DNA of 25,586 bases, taken from Spirogloea muscicola (taxonomy: Eukaryota > Streptophyta > Zygnematophyceae > Spirogloeales > Spirogloeaceae). The stretch lies in contig WELB01000156.1 of NCBI GenBank assembly GCA_009602725.1, forward strand, positions 165,279-190,864. The letters run 5' to 3'. The notes beneath the pieces were generated by a model. That model searched no databases and was not told where the DNA came from. It saw only the letters and a program-made list of their open reading frames with translations. The position numbers and the translations under genes were made by a program. Of the stretch, positions 1-9,509 are shown piece by piece (positions within the stretch are counted from its first letter, which is position 1; every line of letters starts with the position of its first letter).

Positions 1-211
1 GCAGCAGCGAGGGCTCTGCCTGCACGCAGGTGCAGCGCGCGGGCCATAGACCTCTGCAGCGAGACGGCCAAGCGCATGCGGTACACCTGCGCTAGCGACC
101 CTGCTGCATGGGAGTCCACCGGCTCCCCATGGAAGCGGCGGACAATGGCGTGACGTGAGACCTGGTTGAGCAGCTCGAGCCACCGAGCGCCCAGCGCCCC
201 GTGCGTATCGA
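1..211 (-). mobile_element. LINE C-terminal fragment (copy H), cut by window edge
   Basis: This stretch matches 23089-23300 in the same orientation almost base for base (one single-base gap and a handful of substitutions by eye). Read on the minus strand it encodes the tail of the LINE protein seen more fully at 23013-23809, including the segment around G-A-L-G-A-R-W and the arginine-rich stretch before the C-terminus. The match stops at 211. A short further match (about 322-375 against 23795-23840) corresponds to DNA upstream of the zinc-knuckle region of the 23 kb copy. The zinc knuckle and REL domain are therefore missing between the two matching blocks, an internal deletion or rearrangement. 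The copy runs off the left edge of the window. Confidence 0.75.
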
Positions 212-276
212 CAAGCTAACTTGGGGAGCTGGAGCGCCGCCACGAAAGCTGGAGGCCTGACTTAGAGCAGAGAAGG

Positions 277-335
277 CGCGCGGAGCGCATGAATGAAAGG
301 GAGGTGGCGCGGAGCGCATGAAATGAAAGGGAGGT
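277..335. repeat. Two-unit tandem repeat of about 29 bases
   Basis: Two near-identical units (277-305 and 306-335) each contain GCGCGGAGCGCATGAA followed by TGAAAGGGAGGT; the second has one extra A. They sit at the internal-deletion junction of LINE copy H. Only the last part of the unit (GAAAGGGAGG) has a counterpart in the 23.8 kb copy. Confidence 0.8.
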
Positions 336-534
336 CAATTCAAGCCAATACATAGTTCAGGCAGAACCTAGTGCAAAACAAACAGCCCTTGCCCCCATTG
401 GGAGAGCCACTTCTTCTTCAAACAAACAAGGCTACCTAAACAATTCAGAACAATTTATTGCCGGAACAATGCATTGACTTGAAGTGGCCTCCCGCTGATT
501 TTATGCGCACCGCGCGCCTTTTCTCTCTTCCAGA

Positions 535-760
535 GTGCGGCTGTGAGAAGCCAGGCCATGCTTCAATGACAGCGTTCGGAAAAGAAGGCGCCATCCCGAA
601 GGAAAGGTTCGTGTATTTGGAACGAACGAAGGCCAAATGGCCTAGTACAAAGGCAAGCACATCTTTTAACCTACAGCAGATTGACCCGCTCAGTAACCAC
701 GGGTCAAAACATAGAGGTCGCTAATCGATGCCTGAATACTGCATGACAGACACGAAGGGG
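535..760 (-). mobile_element. LINE 3' end fragment (copy E)
   Basis: On the minus strand a short open stretch ends in S-D-L-Y-V-L-T-R-G-Y-stop (stop codon complement at 690-692), the same C-terminus as the LINE copies at 1148, 23013, 24981 and 25450. Downstream on the same strand lies 3' untranslated sequence related to that at 3235-3320, ending in a hairpin of the family type (539-557). Upstream of about 760 the protein homology is lost. This is a non-coding remnant, apparently of a different subfamily from the copies at 1148 and 25450. Confidence 0.6.
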
Positions 761-837
761 GGGCGGAGGGCTGTGGAAAAAGCCGGCCACCAATGAATGA
801 CGAGAAGAAGGGGATGCGGCGGAGGCGGAGGCGCCTT

Positions 838-1260
838 GGACTCGGGCTAGGTGTCGACCTGGTGGCCGCAACGCCGAGCGCCGGCGGGCCCCTCGTCATC
901 GCTTACGTGCTTCCTGCCGACGCAGCCAATCACATCAAGCGGGACCCCTCGGCCACGCAGGCAGGGCACGCGGTCGCTAATGCCGCCCAGGGTAAGAGAG
1001 GAGCTGAAGAACGCCGACCATCCAGCCGAGCGTGATGTCGCCCTCGACATCCAAGGGACGTCCAAGAGAGGTTTTGGGCTTAGAGAACCATAACTTGACC
1101 TCTTCTGCTAGCTATTCAGATTTGCATCTACTGACTAGAGGGTACTGAGAGTCCGCTTGCTGCTGCTTCAGTCCTGAGCACTCGGGCTCCTTCAGACATT
1201 GTCCATTCCTTTGGGCTGGCCTCTCCCAGCCACCAGTTAATCTGGCCGCGCTTGCTTCTG
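838..1260 (+). mobile_element. LINE fragment with REL domain and 3' tail (copy D)
   Basis: The reading starts with V-D-L-V-A-A-T-P-S-A-G-G-P, clearly related to the REL segment of the 23 kb copy (R-V-D-L-V-A-T-P-P-A-G-G-P). It then needs a one-base frame change near 990 to continue through E-L-K-N-A-D-H-P to about 1070. It next jumps, by an apparent deletion, to the C-terminus Y-S-D-L-H-L-L-T-R-G-Y with stop TGA at 1146-1148. The 3' untranslated region follows, with the hairpin GGGCTGGCCTCTCCCAGCC at 1213-1231 and an apparent 3' end near 1255. The segment 1110-1260 is an inverted copy of 25345-25495. The catalytic second Asp of REL is not preserved (A-Y-V in place of D-V-V), so it is dead. 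Confidence 0.75.
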
Positions 1261-1422
1261 CACCCGCTTGCTCGAGGAGCGGTGTCCCGACGGCGGCAAA
1301 CGTAGCAGGCAGATATTAACACGCTTGAATACGCCCCGCATGCGCCATTCAGTTGTCCTGCAGCGTTCTCTTGTTTTACCGTTTTTCCTGGCCCCTTCGA
1401 AGTTTGTTTACTAAGTTTACGA

Positions 1423-1440
1423 GGCTGGCCTCTCCTAGCC
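1423..1440 (+). repeat. LINE 3'-tail hairpin
   Basis: GGCTGGCCTCTCCTAGCC folds on itself and is preceded by CCTGGCCCCTTC, as in the 3' untranslated region of the LINE copy at 22890-23013. It is therefore a LINE tail without recognisable coding sequence. Confidence 0.55.
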
Positions 1441-1549
1441 ACCGCCCTCTCCTGGAAGCGTCTTTCTTCTCTGGGTTATGCCTTGCATCTGCAGGCAGCC
1501 CGCTCCTTGACTGCTGCCATCGCCCCTCCTTTGTGAAGAAATTCTTTCG

Positions 1550-2110
1550 CGCTGTGAAGCTCTTGCCCGAGGACGACCTACAGAGGCGCCCCGGGCTGCA
1601 GTCTGCGTCCTGCCCAGGGGCAGCGGAGACATTGATGGCGCTCCCATCCTACGCAGCACGCGCTTGCCAGACGAGGTCTTCCGGACCGCCGTCCACCTCC
1701 TTCTCAGCCTTCATCCGCCCTGCCTCATGACGTGCAGCTGTGCGATGCGGAGATCGCAGCGCAGATGCAGCGCAGCTGGCTGTGCACATGCTCTGATGCA
1801 CCTCCTTAGGGACAGCATATTTGGCATTGTCCAGGAGGCTGGCTACCAAATGCCCATGAAGAACACGTCCATCATGCCAAACCAGGTTGGGGGCTGACGG
1901 TCGTCTAGACGTGGGGCGTGTTGACCTCGTCACCATTATGTCTAGTGGGGGCCCTAGCCTCATTGTCGACGTGGTCACTACGGACTCCTTCTACCCCAGA
2001 GGCCTTCTCCAATTGGATGGAAATGCGGGGCCCGTAATCTGCAAAGGCTGCAGGCGCCAAGGAGCACAAGTACAAAGACGACCCTGCAGGCCACGTCCAC
2101 AGTGTATTTG
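1550..2110 (+). mobile_element. LINE fragment: pre-zinc region, zinc-knuckle region and REL domain (copy F)
   Basis: Three frames must be stitched together. Around 1590-1640 a segment reads A-A-E-T-L-M-A-L-P-S. Around 1660 comes L-P-D-E-V-F-R-T-A-V-H-L-L-L, a pattern I recognise from the region between reverse transcriptase and zinc knuckle in algal LINEs. Then L-L-R-D-S-I-F-G-I-V-Q-E-A-G-Y follows, and finally R-V-D-L-V...S-L-I-V-D-V-V-T-T-D-S at about 1920-1990, matching the REL motif of the 23 kb copy with both acidic residues present. Stops and frame changes separate the blocks, so it is a pseudogene. No reverse transcriptase domain is visible. Confidence 0.65.
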
Positions 2111-2700
2111 GGACAGTGGGTCGACCTCCTTGCAAGGATCACGCACGAATTGTATCTGGTACTTGGAGGTCACAGTGTGACTCGCTAACGCGTTGTATGT
2201 ATCATGCTCCTAACATACATCTAGGGGTCAAGGATGTCTTTCTCCACTTTGTAAGGAATTCGGAAGCAAGCCGCTTTCTCAGGTAACAAAAGGCGTATAC
2301 CGCAGCGGCAAGGCTTGGCCTGTGACGAGCGCCGCCGCAAAGAGTGGCTCCACATCCTAGGTGTCACCCGTAGACTGCCCCCCTGGATGATGCAGCTAGG
2401 GATTTCTCGCAGCCAGCGTAGCTGTGTCTGTATTGCGTTGTCCGGCTCCTTCGGCCTTGTTCGATCCCTCTGGCGCTGGCATTTTCACTCATCTCGCCCC
2501 CTTGTGTGAGTGCTTCTTCTCGCAGCCAGCCGCAGGCGAGCGGCGGCCGCGGGCTGACTGCTGCAGAAGGCAGCAGCAGGGCGGCTGGTGACCACGACTA
2601 CTAAGCACCCATCCGTAGTAGGCACTCGCGTAGCTGCATGATCGGCTCTTACCGGGCCCTTTGGAATTCATCGATGGATCTTTGCGTGGCCGTTTCACAG
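2111..2700. other. No gene recognised
   Basis: Short open frames occur on both strands but none resembles a known protein and none has a convincing exon structure. The DNA lies between LINE pieces and may be decayed element sequence. Confidence 0.4.
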
Positions 2701-2714
2701 CTTGTCATCTTTGT

Positions 2715-2790
2715 GTGGGCTGGCCTTTCCGCTCTCTTTCCTCCCTTGTTCATTCCTCTGGGCTGGCCTCACAGCCATCGCCTCACTTAT
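2715..2790 (+). repeat. Pair of LINE-tail hairpin remnants
   Basis: TGGGCTGGCCTTTCC at 2716-2730 is a half hairpin. A more complete one, GGGCTGGCCTCACAGCC, is at 2760-2776 and is preceded by TTGTTCATTCCTCT, the sequence that precedes the hairpin in other copies. No coding sequence is attached. Confidence 0.6.
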
Positions 2791-3234
2791 AAAAAGAAGA
2801 AAGAGTGATCACCTTTTCTTTCTTATAGAAAGGGCTTCCCCTTAGAAGGTAGGGGCTGTCACAGGAAGCTGTTTCTTTCCCTCGGCTCGCTTCGGAGGAG
2901 ATGCTTTTCCTGCTTCCACGGCGAAGAACAGGGCGAGCAGCATGGCTGTCAGTGTGGCCGGGCCTCACTGGTTGGAGCCCCGCCCGCACTGCTGGGGGCG
3001 TCGGGCGGCAGCCAGCGGCGCCAGCGGCGGCGGCGCCGAGGGCGCTGCCGCCGCGGGCGCCAAGCGGCAGCCTCTCTCCCCGCTCGGCGTCGGCCACGTG
3101 GGGCGCACCAGGAGGCGGGCGCTGCCTGGGGACGGCAGAGCCGCGTCACGGTGCGGGGCCCGGGCCCCGAGCGCGCGCGCTTTTGGCAGAGGGAGGCTCC
3201 TCCCTAAGCTGAGCAGAAGCAACTTGCGTGATTC

Positions 3235-3425
3235 GAATTAAGAAAAGGCCCAAAAAGGGCCACAGCACAGTGGCAAGCACGTCTAGTGACGTACATTTTC
3301 CACTGCACAAAGACCCGCTCAGTAAACCAGTTGGCAGGATCCGAGCACCTTCTGAAAGTGGCTCTTCTGTCACCAATTGGAGCTCGCCCATAGAAGAAGA
3401 AGAGGGGCTGGGAGAGGCCGACAAT
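3235..3425 (-). mobile_element. LINE tail fragments (copy I)
   Basis: On the minus strand 3320-3240 resembles the 3' untranslated region of copy E: the shared blocks are TACTGAGCGGGTC, GTGCTTGCC and TGGCC. Immediately upstream is a hairpin tail (3404-3419) ending in CTATGGGCGAGC, the 3' end seen in other copies. The hairpin begins ATTGTC, like the 57-base element at 23317, but lacks the left part of the stem. A 5-base GCTCC lies on both sides, which is too short to be convincing alone. Confidence 0.5.
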
Positions 3426-3715
3426 CGACGGAGCAAGATTGGCAAGCCCATCTCGCCCGGTAGCAGCTCTCCTGCGTCGTCGTCGCAGAGGGTGCAGGTT
3501 CCGGCAGCGGAGCCGCGTCGGCAGCGGGGGGGGGGGCGGGGCGGCGGAATCCGGGGCTGCGAGAAGGCGGGGGAGAATATTCGCCGCTGCCCGCCCGGGC
3601 CCCCTCGTCCCTCCCCTCCCTCCGGGCTGCACCCAGCCGCTCTTCCATTGGGACAATCACACCTTTTCATTCCTCTGCGAGCCGTCTCTCGGCCCTCGAG
3701 CTGCAGGCGCCACTG

Positions 3716-3745
3716 CAGCCGCCGCCGCCGCCGCCGNCCGCCGCG
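3716..3745. repeat. (CCG)n tract
   Basis: About nine CCG units, with one ambiguous base near 3737, lie about 620 bases before the phosphatase start codon. Similar tracts precede the oxidoreductase, hydroxylase and alpha/beta-hydrolase genes. Confidence 0.85.
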
Positions 3746-4361
3746 CCCGCCGCGCCCAAGCCCGGCCACGGCGTTGGCGCGCCCGGCCTGGCTGCGCCCG
3801 CCTCCGTCTGGTGGCCCCGGTCGTGGCAATGGCCAGCGATCCAGCCTACCGACGGGGTCTTGTGCTTTCGAAGTCCTAGTCCGACGTGGGCAAGCATCTG
3901 CCGGCAGTCGCAGGCTGCGGCCGCTGGTGATTGCACGACTGCAAGCAGCAGCAGACGGAGTAACAGATGGCAAGTCTTCGATAGCCGCAGTCCAGGCTCG
4001 TCTTCTGCAGCTGGGCTCTGCAGCAGGTCGCGTTTGTCAACCAGGTGTTGCTGCCCCTGGTGATAGCTCCAACATGGTCGAGCACCATGGTGGCCTCCAA
4101 GTGCCTGGCGGATGTTTCTGGTCTCTTAGCATTGCTACTGTGGCACCGGATCATATATCACCACCTCCGGTAGCTAACCCTGCGGCCGAAGTTGCTGATC
4201 GATTGCCCGTGTAGGCCGCCCGTGTAGCCCGTCACCTCAACCCAGACTGCGGAGCTAGCTAGGCACACCGCTCGCTGCATGCCACGCTACTCACTCCAGC
4301 TACGGACGCAATAACCTCCCCTCTGAACTTTGCAGGGCTCGCCGCTTGGCGCACGAGACAT

Positions 4362-7300
4362 ATGGCCCCAGCTATGAGGATTGCCTTTGCTCTGCTGGCC
4401 CTGCTGGGGGGCGCAGCAGCAGCCTCCAAGCCAGCTCTGGTTATTTATGCAAACACGACAATCACCAAGAATGGCGTCTTCCTGCCGGTGTGCACTTGGA
4501 CCCCTGGTAGCTCTCATGCACTGGGTTAAAGTACTGTGCTGAGGCCGAGGCAGTCTGTGACAGGGTACTTGTCACTAGCTATCGACAACAGGGCCTCCTG
4601 TGTTGTGACAGGTCAACGTGTACAACCCGACCCCAGACAAGGGAGATGTCGTCGGCGTGTACCAGTATCTGGGTGAGAGCGATGTTGGCACGACCACAAA
4701 CAGGGCAGTCATCAAGTTCTTCTTCCCGGCTGCGAGGGACGCCAGTTACTTAAAGAACAATCACACGGTCATCTGGTACAGCTGCCCTCCTCGCTCAAAC
4801 TGGACATGTCGGGTAGCAGCATCAAGCCTGACTTGGGTCCGGTCACTTGGCTAGGCAACTCTCAAGAGCCAGTCAGCTCTGATCTGCTAGCGGTCAATGC
4901 GAAGCTGCCTCATGCAGATTGAGGTATGCAAACGTTTGCAGGGTCTACCTGCTCAACTTCCGGACGGACCTCATCCTGTACCTTTTCAACGGGGTGTGTG
5001 ACGCACAACTTGGAGCCTGTGGCGGGTTCTTGCTGCCGCAGTACATTATTGCCAAGTCGCCTATTATTGTGCAAGGGAATCCCAATGAGCCCACGCAGGG
5101 CCACGTCGGCTACCGTTCGATCACTGATCAGTCCGTGTGAGTCCCTGGACCACCTCAGCGATCCATTCGACGTTCTCAGAAGCTGGACACGCAAACTTTC
5201 AGTGCCAAATACACAGTCCCTCAGTTGTAGTGGCGTGGTTCCCTCTTGAGTCATCATGCTGACAGCAGCTGGTAGCAACGCGCAGGAATGTGGCCATCCA
5301 GTGGACAACCAGGGACTACCTGTCGCCCGTTGTCCAGTGGGGCCTGTCTGCAGATAAGATGACCTACACCGTTCCGGCGACGCCGTCAACATATGCGCGT
5401 GCAGAGATGTGCGGCCCGCCCGCCAACACCACCGGCTGGAGGGACCCTGGGACTTTCAACACTGCCTTTTTGAGCCTTCCCTTCAAGACACGAGTGTTTT
5501 ACCGTTATGGTGACATTGTAAGTGATACACTATTTCCATCAATACTGATGAGCGGCGCAAGGGAGGCCTACCTGCACTCGTCATGGACGAGTTGTTGTGT
5601 ATTGACTGAGGTGCCTCGGTCATCCTTGACAGTAGGTTCATCTAGTCACTTCGCCCGTGCTGTCTATTTGATTGTAATGCTCTGATGGAAGTCACAAGTG
5701 GAAAAACCTGGCATGCAGTCAACTAAAAACTTCGGCAGCACTTACTTCTTCACCACCGCTCCCAAACCCGGCCCCTACCCGACACGGATCTTGTGGATCG
5801 CCGACTATGGCAACGCCAACCCAGACGGGGCTGACCAGTTTGGTGTAGACTCTTCGAGCATCTTTTTCCGTCCGCCGCCCAGCCCAGGTAGCGGGATGCA
5901 AATGCATCGCCAATGATAGGGATTTGTGCAACATCAGCATCAGCATGAATGCTTGCTCTTGTGTCCCCAGCCGTGCTGACATTCTGAGTGAGAGGGACTG
6001 TGTCAGGCAATGCGCCGGACCCGACCAACTTTGCGAGGTGGTTCAGCGAGGACCAGCAGGTCATCAATTCGGACCAGGAGGAGCAGGGCGCGTCCTTGGC
6101 CACCGCCAATGCCCTCTACTACGAGGCATACAGGACTGGACTCAACTACAATGCTCTGTTCATCTCTGGTGACATCTCCTATGCCAGGTACATCTGACCG
6201 GATTGCTGTACAAGTTTCAGCCTAAAGAGCCAGGCCAGACTGCCGATACGAGCTGGCACTCTACTCCAACGAGCCGCATGCGACGCTTGTTGAGCAGGGG
6301 CTTCCAGGGCCAGTGGGAGCAGTTCTGGAAGCAGACGGAGGGGATCACGCAGCGCGTTCCCGTCATGATCACCATGGGGAACCATGAGCGCGATTGGCCC
6401 GGCACTGGCGACCGCTTCTCCCCATACCCACCCCTGGACCTCGACTCCGGTCTGCCGTCTGTCTCACTACTGACAAATGAGTCCACGTACCTTGGCGTAG
6501 GTTTGACGCTGTCGAATGCCTGTCTTCGCAAGTCAAGATTGTTAAGCTGGACCCATGTGGCTAACACTTTGACTTGAATCTCTTATCCTCGAATTATTTC
6601 TTGAGAGCAGGTGGAGAGTGTGGGGTTGCGGCCGACAAGCGCTTCTACAACCCGCCGCCCTTCAGCAGCTACAATCCCCTGCAACCATCGAAACCAGACA
6701 CCCCTTGGTAAAGACCACTGTGTGCTGCCATATGGGCAGGCCCACTTGGCCCTGCATGAGCACTGGTGGACAGCTGCATGTACAGCAATGCACGTCGTCC
6801 ACATAGGGGGAGTAAGGACAAAGCTGACGCCCTCAAACTGCGCTCTCATGTGCAGGTACTCAATTGACATTGGGGCTGTCCACCTGCTCCAGTACTCCAC
6901 AGAGCACAACGTCTCCAGGGGCTCGCCTCAGTGGACGTGAGTCCTCGATTCAATCTGCTGTTGCCAGACATCACGCAGATCGAGCCTTGCCCACATCAAC
7001 CCGCCAATGTCTGCCTCAGTGGCTATTTTCCTGACTTGGCACACGCTCTCATTCGGCAGCTACATTGTGGGGGACCTACAGAGTGTCAATCGCAGCAAGA
7101 CGCCGTGGGTGATCATCTCCGGCCATCGGCCGATTCACATTGACTCGCTGGACGGCGTCCTCCCCTCCTCCAACCTGCTTGCTGGCGAGGAGATACTAGC
7201 AAACTTGGAGGATGTGTTCATGCTGTACCAGGTCCTCGTCGCTCCGACACCGTGCCCCAAAGCTCTACCATGTTGTGCTGATCTGTTGTTGCCCTGATGT

Positions 7301-8595
7301 TCTTTGCAATTTCCTTCTTTCTGCTTGTCCCTGGCTAATGTCTTATCACTCACATGTGCTCTTCCATGAGAGACTGCCTACTGAGGCGATTGACCTAATG
7401 ATGGGCATTGACAGCATCTTGGCCGATTTTTACAGGTCGATTTGATCCTTGCTGGCCACCATCACACCTACCAGCGCACGTTCCCTGTCTACAAGAGGAA
7501 CGTGACAGCCACCGGCCCAGTCTATGTCGTTGCGGGCAATGCTGGCTTCCAGCTTACGCTCTATGTTCAGCCCACGGTGCCAGACTACTTTGCTGTTGTG
7601 GAATTCAAGCATGGCTTCCTGCGCTTCAACATTGACGCCACTACGCTCCAGTGTGACGTAAAAATCAGGAACTCCATGTTACAATCACGCAGACTAGATC
7701 ATCAACCACACACCCAGCTTCTGAATATTTACCCTGGCTGATAGCTACAAATGGGCAGCAGCGATACTGTTACCACGTCTACCAAGTCATTGGTGCGCCT
7801 CTGTTTGTGCAGTGCGTGTCTGTGGAGAACCGGACCAACATAATCGACACCTTCACACTCACCAAGCCGGTGAACTTCAAGCCCAACCCTGCGGGGCAGG
7901 CGGCCATCATTGCCCAGCGGGCCACTCTGGACGACCAATACAGCACCAAGCTCATCTCCAATTTCAGCTTTGGTGTTCTCATTTATTACTTCTCTGCTTA
8001 CGTTTCTCCCAACCTCAGCCCCCAGAAAATTGGCACTGCTCTCTACAACTTCGAGGTATGCTTCCCTCCAATGCTGATCCAAGAGTATGAAGGTGCAACT
8101 TGATACCTCACAGGACATTGTAACCACGTCAATGTCTCTGATCTGTCGCGAATTTGAAGAAGCTGGTAGCAGGAATGCATGTGTCTTTTGATTCCAGCAG
8201 CCAAAGTCAGTGGACTGTAGAGTTGATTGCTGCTGCTCAAGGCTGGCTACTAGATTACCAGCTGGAAGCTGACAGTGGTGCTCGATCTGGAAGGCCTTGA
8301 GAGTCAGTCGCAGTGTGGGCCTGACCAACCTGTGGCATGTGCTCCTATGTCATTGTTGCAGCATACAGCACAGCCACCAGCCAAGACTCAGCATGAGCTG
8401 GTCGACCTCCTCGCTGCTGACATCAACACTGACGACTTTCTGCATAACGACCTTGCTGTCTTTGACTTTTTCATCAATTACCTCTTTCCACAAGCCGTCA
8501 ATGGCAACGCAACAATCTCTGCAGACCAGGGTTTCCAGTTCTACTATTCGACCCTGGCTGCAATGGTTTCCTTCCTGAAGACTAAGATGTCCTAG
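4362..8595 (+). CDS. Secreted purple acid phosphatase, 13 exons
   Basis: Exons: 4362-4487, 4612-4775, 4942-5136, 5286-5517, 5719-5887, 5989-6187, 6298-6449, 6611-6707, 6856-6936, 7060-7231, 7436-7657, 7813-8055, 8269-8595. The sum is in frame, about 792 residues. It starts with a signal peptide (M-A-P-A-M-R followed by a Leu/Ala core), then a fibronectin-like N-terminal domain, then the metallophosphatase domain. All seven metal ligands of purple acid phosphatases are visible: A-D-Y-G (Asp ~268), G-D-I-S-Y (Asp ~357, Tyr ~360), G-N-H-E (Asn ~390), S-G-H-R-P (His ~494) and G-H-H-H-T-Y (His ~537 and ~539). D-S-G-G-E-C-G-V and S-T-E-H motifs place it with the large plant PAP27/PAP1 type. The family hydrolyses phosphate esters outside the cell or in vacuoles. 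About 180 C-terminal residues beyond the normal fold are unexplained. The exon 2 donor, the exon 6 acceptor and the exon 13 acceptor (8269 or 8362) are the least certain. Confidence 0.93.
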
Positions 8596-8957
8596 GCAAC
8601 CTCGACTGATGTCAGCCACCCAGTCGTCTTCAAAGCCAAGAAAGCCGGGGTAGCTCTACAGAATTGTCGAGTTTGGCTGCTGCAAAGTGCCCTAGCTTTG
8701 CTTTGCCAACGAGCTGGTCTTCAGGTGCTTGCCACTATTCGAAGCAGCCGCACCATTTGTCCAGAGCAGCCCAGACTTAGTGACCATGTCATTCTGCTCT
8801 GGCAGTCTGGGCAAGCTGGTAAGATGAGAGAGCACCAAATTTTGACCAATCTGGAGGTTAACATTACTACACATTTACTAAAGAGTACTTTGCTATTCGG
8901 TCTGCTTCAGCTTGGCTCTGACAGCAATGACATGTTGGCAGTTCTGCTAGATGGTTT
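8596..8957. other. Convergent intergenic region
   Basis: This lies between the 3' ends of the phosphatase (+) and oxidoreductase (-) genes and should hold both 3' untranslated regions. I see no gene and no clear polyadenylation signal. Confidence 0.6.
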
Positions 8958-9476
8958 TCATGAAGGCACGACGACAGCCACTGGGCTTCCGCCCTTTTCT
9001 CCGGACTGGAGCATGGCTTCCACTATGGCTAAGTCACGGATGGCTTCAAGAGGGGAGCTTCTTGAGTCAGCTTGATGTTGACCCCCCTGTCATCAAGCAC
9101 GTAGACTATGATTGAGCTTGCGATCTCAATATATCAGCATGATGATGCTGACTTGCTGAGGGACAGTGCTGAAGCCCACCTCGAGTACGGGAGTGTGAGC
9201 AGCAGTAAAGCATACCAGTGAGATTGTTGCTGCAACATCTTCTGCAAACACCTGCAGCTCCTCCTGTACTCCATTGAAGGGGTGGAAGCTTTGCTCTGGT
9301 GTCCCTCTTGCAGGATACGAAGTTGCCTGAACAACAGTAAAGCTCGTACTCAGCACCTCCGATTCTCCCAAACTTGGCACTATTTCAGAATCTTATCTCC
9401 ATGTCCTGCAGCTGCAGCTAGTGTAAGGATTGTTTTTGCTGTACTTCGGGAAGCTATAATCTTGCAAGCACTCTTG

Positions 9477-9509
<33 letters not shown>

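Larger units (their letters stand above)
2900..4361. other. GC-rich region upstream of the phosphatase gene
   Basis: Two very GC-rich blocks (about 2940-3200 and 3440-3900) contain homopolymer G, CGG and CCG runs and give long open frames in several phases on both strands, typical of composition rather than coding. The phosphatase start codon lies at 4362, so the 3' part is probably its promoter and leader. I see no TATA-like element that I would call. Confidence 0.4.

Noticed and set aside
3228-4214. 328-codon open frame on the + strand
   Set aside because: It is Pro/Arg/Ser-rich, follows GC-rich low-complexity DNA, overlaps open frames on the other strand and runs through a LINE-tail fragment in antisense. 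No motif or splice structure supports it.
4774-4854. Phosphatase exon 2 extending to about 4816 with a later donor
   Set aside because: That donor breaks the phase with exon 3. The GTACAG donor after 4775 restores it and gives a more family-like junction, though transcripts should decide.
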